NCBI GenBank assembly: GCA_977017575.1
Contig: CDRNVI010000015.1
Coordinates: 372,001-436,000, forward strand
DNA length: 64,000 nt
From: Paramoeba atlantica
Taxonomy: Eukaryota > Discosea
Direction of reading: 5' to 3'
The notes beneath the pieces are model-generated. The model ran no database searches. It was not told the DNA's origin and saw only the letters and a program-made list of their open reading frames with translations. Below, piece after piece: positions 8,555-17,762 of the stretch; position 1 is the stretch's first letter, and the number at the start of each line of letters is the position of its first letter. The translations under genes and the position numbers were made by a program.

Positions 8555-10246
8555 ATGACTAACCAAGAAAAGCCTCTAACGGGAAGCCCACCGCACGAAT
8601 TATGGTCCTCGTGCGTTGAGGCTGAAAATCCTTCTATGCCATCACACGCTTACACATCGGCACAACACTTGTCTGACGCTTCTACCTCCTACGAAAGCAA
8701 TTTAGACAGCGTCATACAATCTCCTCTTTCCTCGTCTACGCGATCGCTTTCCATGTCTTCTCAGGATTCAAGGAGGGGTTTGATTAATGATTTGGAAAGA
8801 ACAAGTGGATTCGCCAAAAGGAAAAACATCTCAACGAACGCATCAATATACTCGGAACCTTCCGCATCTCCCAACGAAAATTATGATGAATTTCCCAATT
8901 TTCAACCGGGTTCTCCTTGTGCTTTACAAAGCTTTGATGTAAAAGAAGCTAATAGCCATTCTAGAGGCGCGTGTCTCTCTACGAAATCAGAGATCGGTTT
9001 GTGCAAACCATTACTGTCTACTCATCGACGGCCATTGGCGAATTCAACCCCTAACCAGAATATGGACTCGCTAGATTCTTCCTCTCGACTAGAGATCCAG
9101 CACAGTACGGCGAGCCCGATCCACATTACAGATGGAAAACCTTTTCTTCGACATTCGCATGGCACACGAACGCGAGGAACTAACCATCGCCCTCCCAATC
9201 GTGAGCCGAGAAATAGACATCGCAAAAACTTCCGTCCACCTGGGCGATCTTCTTCCTTTGGGGGAAAAGTAGCAGTGATGTGCGTTTCGGATGCTATTGA
9301 TATTACGGAATTAGAAGGTCTATTTAAGGAAAACGATTACGTTACCTATCTTCGTGATGAGGTGCTTCATGTCACTAACATACGCGGGTATTCTAGTCCA
9401 CTTCCTGAGAGTGATCAGGATCCACGTTTTGACTTGTTCATATTTCCGTATGGATCCATTGTATGGTGGGGAACAGATATGGATTCTTACCGCCTCGTTG
9501 TGGAACGCGATTTTTTGGTTCCGCACAATCCGTATCTACACGGTTTATCGTCGTCGCGCAGCAACTCTACTACTCAAGACTACATTAAGGAACGATATAG
9601 CCAGCGGACTTTGGAAGAACTCTTTCCTCTTTGGCTGACATTTACCGTTCGGGAATCTAAAGAGGAGAGTAGTGATGATCTCCCTTTAGCTGCATTCATC
9701 CAAGAGCTTCAACATGATCACGTACTTCTCCAATCACATCTTCCTGCGTACAAACAATCCATCAGCCACGCCTTAGCCCAGAGTGCGAAATTGGATGTCT
9801 TGGAACCTCTTGTCGCAGAGTTGTTGTTCTTCTGCAAACCCTTACCTCTGCAACTTTCAATGAAAGGACGTGCTCAAATATCACCTAAAAAAGTAAATCA
9901 GCTCAAAGGTGAGCTCTTTCTTTACCGTATGGTTCTTCGTGATGTTCTAGATGAACCAGACTTCTTGTGGGAATTTAGTTGGTTTTCTCCTTTTTACGAC
10001 ATGGTGAAAGAAGATTACAGTATCGAGACTCGTGTGCTTTTTCTTGAAGAAAAACTTGAAGGCGTTCATGATATACTTCAAATGTTGGGCATGCAATTTT
10101 CTCAACAGCACAACACTCGACTCGAGTGGATCATAATACTTCTCATAGTTGCTGCTGTTGTAATTGCAGTTTTTCAACTGTGGGTGCAAGTGAAAAGGAT
10201 AGCCAGAATGAAGCACCATCTTACCTCCCTTACTCTCTCAACTTAA
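8555..10246 (+). CDS. DUF155 (RMND1/Sif2 family) membrane protein, copy 1, paralogue a
   Basis: A 563-residue protein. Residues 1-235 are Ser-rich and probably disordered. From about 237 there is a DUF155 domain: GKVAVMCVSDAIDI, the hallmark FDLFIFPYGSIVWWGT, then YKQSISHALAQSAKLDVLEP and NQLKGELFLYRM. A single hydrophobic anchor lies at about 524-544, just before the end. Family members include mitochondrial RMND1/MRX10 and fission-yeast Sif2/Sif3. There is no clear mitochondrial presequence, so an endomembrane site, as for Sif proteins, is possible. The start is the ATG at 8555; a TTG three codons earlier was rejected. A paralogue lies two genes downstream (13919), with the exchanger between. 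AATAAA at 10413-10418 may end the transcript. Confidence 0.9.
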   Translation: MTNQEKPLTGSPPHELWSSCVEAENPSMPSHAYTSAQHLSDASTSYESNLDSVIQSPLSSSTRSLSMSSQDSRRGLINDLERTSGFAKRKNISTNASIYSEPSASPNENYDEFPNFQPGSPCALQSFDVKEANSHSRGACLSTKSEIGLCKPLLSTHRRPLANSTPNQNMDSLDSSSRLEIQHSTASPIHITDGKPFLRHSHGTRTRGTNHRPPNREPRNRHRKNFRPPGRSSSFGGKVAVMCVSDAIDITELEGLFKENDYVTYLRDEVLHVTNIRGYSSPLPESDQDPRFDLFIFPYGSIVWWGTDMDSYRLVVERDFLVPHNPYLHGLSSSRSNSTTQDYIKERYSQRTLEELFPLWLTFTVRESKEESSDDLPLAAFIQELQHDHVLLQSHLPAYKQSISHALAQSAKLDVLEPLVAELLFFCKPLPLQLSMKGRAQISPKKVNQLKGELFLYRMVLRDVLDEPDFLWEFSWFSPFYDMVKEDYSIETRVLFLEEKLEGVHDILQMLGMQFSQQHNTRLEWIIILLIVAAVVIAVFQLWVQVKRIARMKHHLTSLTLST

Positions 10247-10548
10247 GGATAAAAAAAATGCTAACATTCGAATCGCGGTTTGATGCCTTTAATTCTGTGT
10301 ACTCATTGAAATGATACATTTCTTGAAATGTTAAATGATTATAATGGTAGGCTGAATTACCGACATTACTTTGATTATAGGATGTATGTTGACGAATCGA
10401 TGACTTTCGTTCAATAAAAAAATGTAACTTACACTTAGTTTTTCAACAAATTTTCATTCTATTTTTGCAAAAGATATTCTATTTGAGATTCGCATGATAT
10501 TTGTTACTCCGGTTCTCAATTCGTGATCGTTCGCAGTACAAGACTGAA
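10247..10548. other. AT-rich intergenic spacer
   Basis: 302 bases between the first DUF155 gene and the exchanger. AATAAA stands at 10413-10418. An ATG at 10494 is out of frame with the exchanger. Nothing else is recognised. The copy-2 equivalent is 29512-29813. Confidence 0.7.
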
Positions 10549-13500
10549 ATGTCTGCGGTTGACGATGTTCTTGCCTCTTACATCGAACCTAAACCGTATC
10601 TGTTTTTATTTATAGGCACAACACTTCTTGTAGGAGCATGTGTCAAGCATTTTGGAATCGGTTCACGCATACCCTACACGATAATCATGTTTATTCTTGG
10701 AGCTTTATCGGGTCTTCTTGCTGATTTTTGGAGTGGTTTTCGTCCTTTTGTCTCTTCCATTGAGCACATTCCTCCAAATTATATTTTTTACATCTTTTTT
10801 CCTGTCCTGATATTCGAAGCTTCTTTTAACAGCGATATTCCTGTGCTGCGCGCAATGTGGAAGCCTGTGATGCTTCTAGCATTTCCAGGTGTTCTTTTAG
10901 TGACATATTTGACTGCGATGATACTAAAGTTTATCATGTATCCCGAATGGACATGGCCAACGGCGCTTTTGTATGGGTCCATACTAAGCGCAACGGATCC
11001 CGTCGCCACAATAGCTGTCTTGCGTGAACTCGGAGCAGATAAATATATCCGCACACTACTTGACGGTGAATCTGTACTCAATGACGGATGTGCAATTCTT
11101 CTCTATTCAATCTTTTTACCGAGCGCAGTAGCCGGCGAGTGGCATATGTCAGTCGCAGGCGCATGTGCGCAGTTTCTAAAACTTTTAGTCGGAGCCATAC
11201 TTGTTGGTTTACTATTCGGATACGTCTTAGTCAGATGGTTACAACAGGCGAAAGAGAATATTGTGGAAATTACGCTAACGTATATCATTAGCGTCCTGGC
11301 TTATTTTTTCGCTGATGATATATGTAAAGTAAGTGGAGTTTTCACCCTGGCAGTTATGGGATTTTGCTTTGCCTACAGACGATACGTAATTCAGCCATCC
11401 AATGCACGCACTCTAAACGCAATATGGGATGTTTTGGTTCATGTAGCGAACACAGTCTTGTTTACTATGACCGGTGTGCTTGTAACCCGCGAAGGGTTTC
11501 AAGGGATGACGGGGCGTGATCTAGGCATGTGTGTTTTCTTATACATAGTCCTACAACTCACTAGAGGGCTCATGCTCCTGGTTGCCTGGCCTTTTTTGAA
11601 TTTTTCTCGGCATGTCACCTGGAATGAATGGGTGCTTTTGGTTCACAGTGGACTGAGAGGAGCCGTAGCATTGACCTTGACTCTTGCCGTACGTCACGAT
11701 CATCGTTTGCCCAAAGTTGTACGACATACCTTTTTGTTTCTGACTGCAGGAAGTGTCATATTAACTCTACTAGTAAACGGTCTTACCGTGCGTCCGCTCT
11801 TGAATTGGATTGGTTCGCAATGTGGGAAAGGTCCTAATTTTGCAGCAGATAGGAAGGAATTGCATTACGCCGCACAAGATTTGGTCCGAACATTAGACTT
11901 CAAAATTTATGAACTCGGGATGAATGAAATGTTTCAATCAACTAATGTTGGATTTCTTAGAGATGAAAAGAATCGTCTCCTGAGATCGTTTCATCCCTTA
12001 CTACACGAAATTCCCGATGTAACAGTATCAAAAGAGTTGGACAGTGCAAGACGTATTTACATGAGAGTTTTTGAATCTTTACTTCTTGACCGTGATAACC
12101 AATCACTTATTACGTGCGACGCATTCCACATCCTTCTACACGGCGCTCAAAAATCCATAGAAGAAAGACGAATTATGGTTCTAGAGGATTTTATCTGGAC
12201 GCACTCGGGTTTACACGTCTTTTATTATTTACGAAGCTTTATTCAACGATTAGTAAAAGATCAGCGGGGTTCGAGTCTACCGTCTAGGCTATGGCTTCGA
12301 TTTCAATTAATTATGGCGTATAGCATGATACTTCCTAAACTTGCACACAACTTTTCATTACAGAATTTCATTCACCCACTGGTACGGTCAGGTTTAAAAC
12401 AAATTGTACGTTCACAACTCAAGAGAGCCGAAATTTTGGTCGATTCTTTTAAATTACAGCATCCGGAGCTCAGCGTTAAGTTTCATACATTGCTTGCTCA
12501 TCGATTAATGGTACATACAGCGTCAGAGAGGTTGAGGGTACTACAACATCGGGGTACTATATCCATAGAAAATTACATAGCAGTGGAAACAGTTTTAAAG
12601 AATTTACCAAGGACATGTGGTCTTTGTATGGACGTCACTTATTCGAATATTGGAGCAGTCTTGCGACAGAACAAGAGCCTTGCATCGTTGTCTGAAGATG
12701 AACTTCAAATTTTGGAGGAAGACGCATTTATTCAATGCTGCGAATCCGAATCGCCCATTCCATGTATTGCAGGTCAATTGGCTTTTCTAATTAGTGGAAA
12801 GGTAAGACATAGCTTTACGGACGTGCAATTGGGTGAAGGAATGGTTTTTGGCGAGTCTTGCACAAATTTGGCAAAACTTTTTGATTTGGTCCCAACGAAT
12901 CATATGTATGTTTGCCATTCGGATTCAGTTTTCTTAATTCTCACACGAAAGAAAATATGTTCTTTCGCGTCATCCAACAAAATTTTATCAGATTCCTTAT
13001 TGGCGCTTGAGGTGCTTAAATGTGTTTTACCGTGTTTGTCGCAGTCATCTCCTTCTATAAATTGGAATAGCGAACAACGATGGCTTGCACTACGGGAAAG
13101 TGTTCTTTACAACGTTGGAGATGCGAACTCTTGCCTTCAGTTTGATTTATCGACTGCAAGTTTCTTTCTCCTTTGCGGAAGAAGTGCTTGTGGGTACTAT
13201 GGGCATGATGGCACACCGATTGAGATAGTTATGGCAAATCGACATCCGGTGACAGAGCATAGTTCAAACTTCGCCGAATTCCTTAATTTCGAGACTTTTC
13301 TAACGCTAGAATGGGAGGCAAATTCTCAATTTCTGATTTTCCCTTTGGATCTCAAGCAAAATCCGTTATGGGGTGTTACAGACTCCCTACGTAAAGTGAT
13401 ATCTGTCCATCAGGATGCACACATGCGCAATCCTTTTTCAGAAGAAAATATGCCGCGCAGCGAAGATATCTCAGCAGTAGCATCTCTTTTGATGAACAAC

Positions 13501-13710
13501 GAGAATGCAGCTTTAGATAGCGAGATAATCGATCACACAAATTCCTCCGTATTTTGGCTAGAGATGCGGAACGCACCATCCCGTTTTTGTGACATATGGT
13601 ATAGTGTAATTGGTATCAAGAACGCGGTACTGGAATTCGTGCGGGGCTGTTTCGTCCATGCGGGTCGCTTTGTGACCTACTTACGATCCAATAGGTACTA
13701 TCATCGATAG
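10549..13710 (+). CDS. SOS1/NHE-type Na+/H+ exchanger with long regulatory tail, copy 1
   Basis: A 1053-residue CPA1 antiporter. Residues ~15-430 make a 12-13-helix transport domain with the family marks: FPVLIFEASF, SATDPVA (Asp150), ESVLNDG with the Asn178-Asp179 pair typical of electroneutral exchangers, and HSGLRGAVAL with Arg370. The roughly 600-residue tail is mostly helical. Within it 734-775 (GQLAFLISGK ... GEGMVFGES) resembles the beta-roll of a cyclic-nucleotide-binding-like domain, as in plant SOS1 and sperm NHE. It probably exports Na+ in exchange for H+ at the plasma membrane under tail control. The start is the ATG at 10549 (MSAVDD), not the TTG 16 codons earlier. The two DUF155 genes flank it. 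Position 13215 is the only base I saw differ from copy 2. Confidence 0.93.
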   Translation: MSAVDDVLASYIEPKPYLFLFIGTTLLVGACVKHFGIGSRIPYTIIMFILGALSGLLADFWSGFRPFVSSIEHIPPNYIFYIFFPVLIFEASFNSDIPVLRAMWKPVMLLAFPGVLLVTYLTAMILKFIMYPEWTWPTALLYGSILSATDPVATIAVLRELGADKYIRTLLDGESVLNDGCAILLYSIFLPSAVAGEWHMSVAGACAQFLKLLVGAILVGLLFGYVLVRWLQQAKENIVEITLTYIISVLAYFFADDICKVSGVFTLAVMGFCFAYRRYVIQPSNARTLNAIWDVLVHVANTVLFTMTGVLVTREGFQGMTGRDLGMCVFLYIVLQLTRGLMLLVAWPFLNFSRHVTWNEWVLLVHSGLRGAVALTLTLAVRHDHRLPKVVRHTFLFLTAGSVILTLLVNGLTVRPLLNWIGSQCGKGPNFAADRKELHYAAQDLVRTLDFKIYELGMNEMFQSTNVGFLRDEKNRLLRSFHPLLHEIPDVTVSKELDSARRIYMRVFESLLLDRDNQSLITCDAFHILLHGAQKSIEERRIMVLEDFIWTHSGLHVFYYLRSFIQRLVKDQRGSSLPSRLWLRFQLIMAYSMILPKLAHNFSLQNFIHPLVRSGLKQIVRSQLKRAEILVDSFKLQHPELSVKFHTLLAHRLMVHTASERLRVLQHRGTISIENYIAVETVLKNLPRTCGLCMDVTYSNIGAVLRQNKSLASLSEDELQILEEDAFIQCCESESPIPCIAGQLAFLISGKVRHSFTDVQLGEGMVFGESCTNLAKLFDLVPTNHMYVCHSDSVFLILTRKKICSFASSNKILSDSLLALEVLKCVLPCLSQSSPSINWNSEQRWLALRESVLYNVGDANSCLQFDLSTASFFLLCGRSACGYYGHDGTPIEIVMANRHPVTEHSSNFAEFLNFETFLTLEWEANSQFLIFPLDLKQNPLWGVTDSLRKVISVHQDAHMRNPFSEENMPRSEDISAVASLLMNNENAALDSEIIDHTNSSVFWLEMRNAPSRFCDIWYSVIGIKNAVLEFVRGCFVHAGRFVTYLRSNRYYHR

Positions 13711-13918
13711 ATAGCAGATACCCCTATAATTCTCACCCCTTTTGTCTTCAGTTCTTCCCGTTTTGTTAGTCGTCGTGTTTCACTTTACCTCAGAAGTAAA
13801 TTGTAGAAGCAAACAACTTCATGTGCATTTATCTTGCTTCTTCTTTGTCCTTAACTTACACTTTCTTAGTTCTCAATTGATACTCACAAGAGCATCACGT
13901 ACATGTATTTCTTACCCA

Positions 13919-15256
13919 ATGCTTACCAGTACGTCCCATACAAGAATCTCCGTCGCCTCTCCTATCCTTCATCCACGAGATGCACAAGTTAGTGACCGTA
14001 ACTCCGGGAAGATATCGTCTTACACAACTCCGGTCCCATCGGATGCGCAGCTTATTCGCAAAGAGGAGGAAGGTGGGATGGAGGTAATCATGTATCTACA
14101 GTACGTGGGCGGACGCGCGAACGTTTCAGATGTAGAGCAAAATGTTCGTTGGATTGAGAAGTTCGACTCTTCATGCGGGACACTCTTAAAATTTCTGGAG
14201 CAACGTCCTCACATATTTGCGCTCTCTGCTGACAACGAAATGGTTACGGCCATTAGTCGCAGCATAAATCCAGAGACAACGAAACGTGCCCCGCTTCCCC
14301 GAGACAAATCACGACAAAGACAGACTCCTGCAGCTCACGGAAAAGTGGGATCGATGTGTGTTGCCGCATCGATTGATTTGGAAGAACTTCAACGGAGGTT
14401 CAAGCGCCTGGATTATTCTAGTGTTCTTGCAACCAAAGTGCTACATGTTACAAACAGAGGTCCGACCTCGAACAGTGTTGACTTGCAAGGAAATCAAGAC
14501 AAGTTTGATCTGTTCGTTTTCTCGTACGGGTCGCTTGTGTGGTGGGGTACTGATATAAGCTCCTTTCGTATGATTGAAAATGATTTTTTACGGCGAGGTA
14601 CCGCACTAGAACATGTAATAAAGGATCGATATAGGCAGTCCTGTCTAGAAGATTTGTTTCCCTTCTGGTGTACATTTGCTGTTGCTTCTGAGGATGATAT
14701 CATGCAAAACGGGAGATTTCTTGAGGCGCTTCAGCGTGATCACATACTCCTGACGTCCGACAGTCCTCCTTATAAGCAAGCAATTAGTCATGCACTCGCT
14801 CAAAGCGCCAAATTAGATGTCGTCGAACCCATGATACTGGAACTTTTGCGAATATGTAAACCTCTTCCATTGCAAATTCGTGATCAAGGCCATGCCAATA
14901 TTTCGCATACACGTGTTAATCAATTAAAAGGGGAGCTTTTCTTATATCGCATGGAGCTAAGAAGTGATAGCGAGCTGCTGGAAGAACCAGAATTTTTTTG
15001 GGAACTTCCATGGTTTAAGCCTGGATTCAAAATGGTGCGTGATGACTATGGTATTGACAGTCGCGTAATGCAACTAGATGAGAAACTCTCTGCCGCTCAA
15101 TTGACGCTTTCAATGATTGGAGAGCAATTCGATGAAGAGCACGGCCGTCGCTTGGAATGGATTATCATCGTACTTATTCTTATTGAAGTAGTGATTGCTG
15201 TCATTGAACTTCTTTTGGAGGTCGGACTTGGATTTTCGCTACCTTATTCAGCCTAG
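13919..15256 (+). CDS. DUF155 (RMND1/Sif2 family) membrane protein, copy 1, paralogue b
   Basis: A 445-residue paralogue of the gene at 8555. The DUF155 domain starts near residue 140 (GKVGSMCVAASIDL) and keeps FDLFVFSYGSLVWWGT, YKQAISHALAQSAKLDVVEP and NQLKGELFLYRMEL. A C-terminal membrane anchor lies near 413-434. Its N-terminal extension (1-139) is shorter and unrelated to that of paralogue a. The open frame continues 59 codons upstream to a TTG at 13742 but has no ATG there, so 13919 is the supported start; an unseen upstream exon cannot be excluded. It begins 208 bases after the exchanger. Pairing of two family members suggests an ancient local duplication, possibly with hetero-oligomer formation. 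Confidence 0.88.
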   Translation: MLTSTSHTRISVASPILHPRDAQVSDRNSGKISSYTTPVPSDAQLIRKEEEGGMEVIMYLQYVGGRANVSDVEQNVRWIEKFDSSCGTLLKFLEQRPHIFALSADNEMVTAISRSINPETTKRAPLPRDKSRQRQTPAAHGKVGSMCVAASIDLEELQRRFKRLDYSSVLATKVLHVTNRGPTSNSVDLQGNQDKFDLFVFSYGSLVWWGTDISSFRMIENDFLRRGTALEHVIKDRYRQSCLEDLFPFWCTFAVASEDDIMQNGRFLEALQRDHILLTSDSPPYKQAISHALAQSAKLDVVEPMILELLRICKPLPLQIRDQGHANISHTRVNQLKGELFLYRMELRSDSELLEEPEFFWELPWFKPGFKMVRDDYGIDSRVMQLDEKLSAAQLTLSMIGEQFDEEHGRRLEWIIIVLILIEVVIAVIELLLEVGLGFSLPYSA

Positions 15257-15455
15257 TTTTTGCACTCAATAAGCTTCAAGATTCATCGGTATGTACTTTT
15301 GATTAATCGTAGGTTTCGACTCACGATCCTGATTTAAGTTTCTGATTCGAATTCATTAAGAGATTTTTTTCTCGTAAAATTTGCAAGCAATGTAAGGTAC
15401 ATGTAGGTAAATATTAACAGCATTTTCGTTTCAAGTCATAATTTTATTTTATTAA

Positions 15456-17153
15456 ATGAAAGGTAAGAAACGAAAAGTACAGGATTTTTCTATTAAAAGG
15501 CGTGACGTTGCTCGACGCAAAGCGCAGCGTAGTGTACAGTGCTTCGACGAAAGATCTCAACGCCAGGCACCTCGAAGATCAGAAATGCTCAATAAATGGA
15601 GCAACACTAGTACCCGCTCTTCGCGTTTTCGGTTAAACTCGGCTTCTTTTGAAACAACTGATCATTCTGTGGGCAGCCTTCTTGGGCAAAGTTCAGAGCT
15701 ACAAGACATGCTCCATATTGCGACGGGTCAGAAGCCTCTTGATGAAAATGTCAAAGATGTTCGAAGCGTACAAGACTATCAAAATAGACGAAGGAAAAAG
15801 CAACAAGAACGAAAGCGAGTAGAGCGAGAAATACACTCCCTTGATCAAGAATGGGAGCAACTAGCTCCTCTGATGATGCGCAATGAAGAAAAGCACTCGG
15901 CTAAACAAACAACATCGGAACATGACAGTGTAGTGCGTAATTTATCCATCGGATCATCTAACTTGCCTATTAAGAAGAAAGCGATTTACAGTACATCATA
16001 CAAAAAACCAACTTCCGCTCAGCAACAATGCCCGCAAAATGAATTACGCGAACAATTATTCTGCAAAAACAAGATTCCATCTGAGGAAACTTGCATAGCA
16101 TATCACACTTTTGTCTCTGGCGTTTTGCAAAGTGCTGCTAGAGTCGAAAAGGACAGCATCTCTGAGTCTTACTTTAAAAATGGGGCAAAGCTTTTGTCGG
16201 AATTTTCTTCTGATGCAGACCTTGCACTACAGCAGCGTAGCGTAGTTATTATACGCGTATTAGCAAGAGATTGTTTCCCTTTGCGTGCAGCTTGTGTCAT
16301 AGTTAGTCTAAACATGCTGAATCAAATAAATCAACGTTTTCTACCTTATTCCGCTTCAATGTGTTCAAATGGCGCCCTGTGCGAGCGCTGTTTCAAGTTG
16401 GTTGTATGTAGCCCACAGTACCTAGAATATATGAGAGTTGGACTTCTTTATTGCTCTCTCTTGCGTCATCTCTATGTGATAGCACTCCAAGAATTTGACG
16501 CATTGCTTCCTTTAACACATCATGATGCACTGAGCCATACATCTCCGCTTTGGTCATCTCAAAGCATTTCGGAGCCCCTGGTATTCTTGCGCACGTTCTT
16601 CATGGCAACTCAATTGTGTGAACAAGCAGAAGGAGGGTATTACAAGAATCAAGAGTGTGACTTACAATTTCTCTCGCACAAAGGTATTTTTTTGTCTTTT
16701 CGTACCTTGGGGCACTCCTTAAATGAGTTCTTTCTTGGAAAAACTGCTTCAGTCCCGGAAAATCTTTCGAATGCACAGATCGATATGACTTCACACTTAC
16801 CACATGTATGTACGTCGATTGAAGGAGAGTCCAATTTAAGCTTCATGATCCAACGCCCCCAAGCACTGGTACAGTATGCTCCTCGCACACAATTCTGTGA
16901 AGAATTTGGTTTGAATGAGTCCTGCGAAAAGAGTAAGAAAAAGAGGCTGCGTAAAGGTATGAAACGGTATCGTCAGGAGCATCGCGTATTAGCGCACCTT
17001 ACCCGGACGACCTACGAGGAGAAACGTCAAATCGAGGAGGATAACCGAGATAAAAAATACAAGGAGATTCTTTCTGAGCTTCAACAACAGCAGCATGTAC
17101 TAAAAACTATCGACTTGCACAAAGCTCTGGCCAAAAAGAAAAAGAATAAATAG
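15456..17153 (+). CDS. NOP14: NOP14-like small-subunit processome protein, copy 1
   Basis: A 565-residue basic nucleolar-type protein. Two regions support NOP14: a central LDQEWEQLAPLM (about 128-139), matching the L-D-x-x-W-x-x-I/L-x-x-L motif of NOP14, and the lysine-rich C-terminal coil KKKRLRKGMKRYRQEHRVLA followed by KKYKEILSELQQQQ. That coil matches the NOP14 tail (KxxKREx-RExRKDxxFLAxxKLxx, then KxxKxIxAEIxxE). NOP14 joins the U3 snoRNP and works with Noc4/Emg1 in 18S rRNA maturation. It is well under the usual 800-900 residues: most of the acidic middle is absent, while a helical core (about 210-420) is retained. It starts at the first ATG. A divergent identity remains possible. Confidence 0.65.
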   Translation: MKGKKRKVQDFSIKRRDVARRKAQRSVQCFDERSQRQAPRRSEMLNKWSNTSTRSSRFRLNSASFETTDHSVGSLLGQSSELQDMLHIATGQKPLDENVKDVRSVQDYQNRRRKKQQERKRVEREIHSLDQEWEQLAPLMMRNEEKHSAKQTTSEHDSVVRNLSIGSSNLPIKKKAIYSTSYKKPTSAQQQCPQNELREQLFCKNKIPSEETCIAYHTFVSGVLQSAARVEKDSISESYFKNGAKLLSEFSSDADLALQQRSVVIIRVLARDCFPLRAACVIVSLNMLNQINQRFLPYSASMCSNGALCERCFKLVVCSPQYLEYMRVGLLYCSLLRHLYVIALQEFDALLPLTHHDALSHTSPLWSSQSISEPLVFLRTFFMATQLCEQAEGGYYKNQECDLQFLSHKGIFLSFRTLGHSLNEFFLGKTASVPENLSNAQIDMTSHLPHVCTSIEGESNLSFMIQRPQALVQYAPRTQFCEEFGLNESCEKSKKKRLRKGMKRYRQEHRVLAHLTRTTYEEKRQIEEDNRDKKYKEILSELQQQQHVLKTIDLHKALAKKKKNK

Positions 17154-17483
17154 TAATTCGGTTTTTTTTCTTTGAGACTAGTGATGCGGATTCAAATGGT
17201 CGGCGAATGCATCGATCGCCTGGGCTCATGAAGAGGGAAATGTGACATTTCAAATGTCTTTCATGCAATTTTATGGCTATAATGGCGAAACTAATTTTCT
17301 TGTTGGGGGTATCTAAGGCTTGTGAATGCCGTCGAATGTACTCACAAAAAATCACCCTATAAATTAACATGTAAGCTGCTCGGTTCCTCTTTATATCACA
17401 ATTGAAATTACCGCTATGGCTTCTTACTGATCCCTCTATTTTTTTACTGGCCTTCCTATAAGAATTTTGAAATACTGCTATCA
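17154..17483. other. Intergenic spacer with one inverted repeat
   Basis: 330 bases between NOP14 and TBCD. 17227-17265 forms a nested hairpin: outer CATGAA/TTTCATG and inner GACATTTCAAATGTC, an odd-length perfect palindrome. A pyrimidine-rich stretch precedes the TBCD start. Minus-strand ORFs across it show no family. The copy-2 equivalent is 36419-36748. Confidence 0.6.
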
Positions 17484-17730
17484 ATGGTTTCCGTTCATTC
17501 ATACAATGAGACTGAAAAGTCACACTTTGAGGAACTTGAAGCAGCCACACAATTGTGTGAGTGCTATGACTCATATGCGGAAGATTGCAATCCCACTTCT
17601 GACAATTGGAAAGAGGCTGTGTCTAGTGCAATACGCCTTCACAATATTCTTGATTCCTATCTAGAGTTTCCTACCTTAATTATTCCTCATTTGGACTCTT
17701 TGTTAAACCCTTTAATTAGTTCTTTAGAAA
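17484..17730 (+). pseudogene. TBCD: Truncated TBCD gene fragment (first 82 codons)
   Basis: Identical to the first 82 codons of the intact TBCD gene at 36749. It is cut by the duplication breakpoint and its frame then continues directly into the DUF3592 sequence, giving a 254-codon open chimera (17484-18248) without a stop at the joint. It keeps the TBCD upstream spacer, so it may still be transcribed. The fragment holds only the extreme N-terminal helical repeat, so it cannot act as a tubulin cofactor. Confidence 0.9.
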
Positions 17731-17762
17731 GTCCCTTAGAATTAGTTCTTTGGTCTGGTTTT

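Larger units (their letters stand above)
1..17730 (+). repeat. Tandem duplication, right part of first unit
   Basis: Every base that I compared equals the base 19,265 positions downstream, from position 1 to 17730 (matching 19266 to 36995). The match ends after the shared string TTCTTTAGAAA; copy 1 then reads GTCCC and copy 2 reads AAACT. The single difference I found is A at 13215 against G at 32480, a synonymous change in a Thr codon of the exchanger gene. The left end of this unit lies outside the window. My comparison was by eye and was not exhaustive. Confidence 0.97.
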
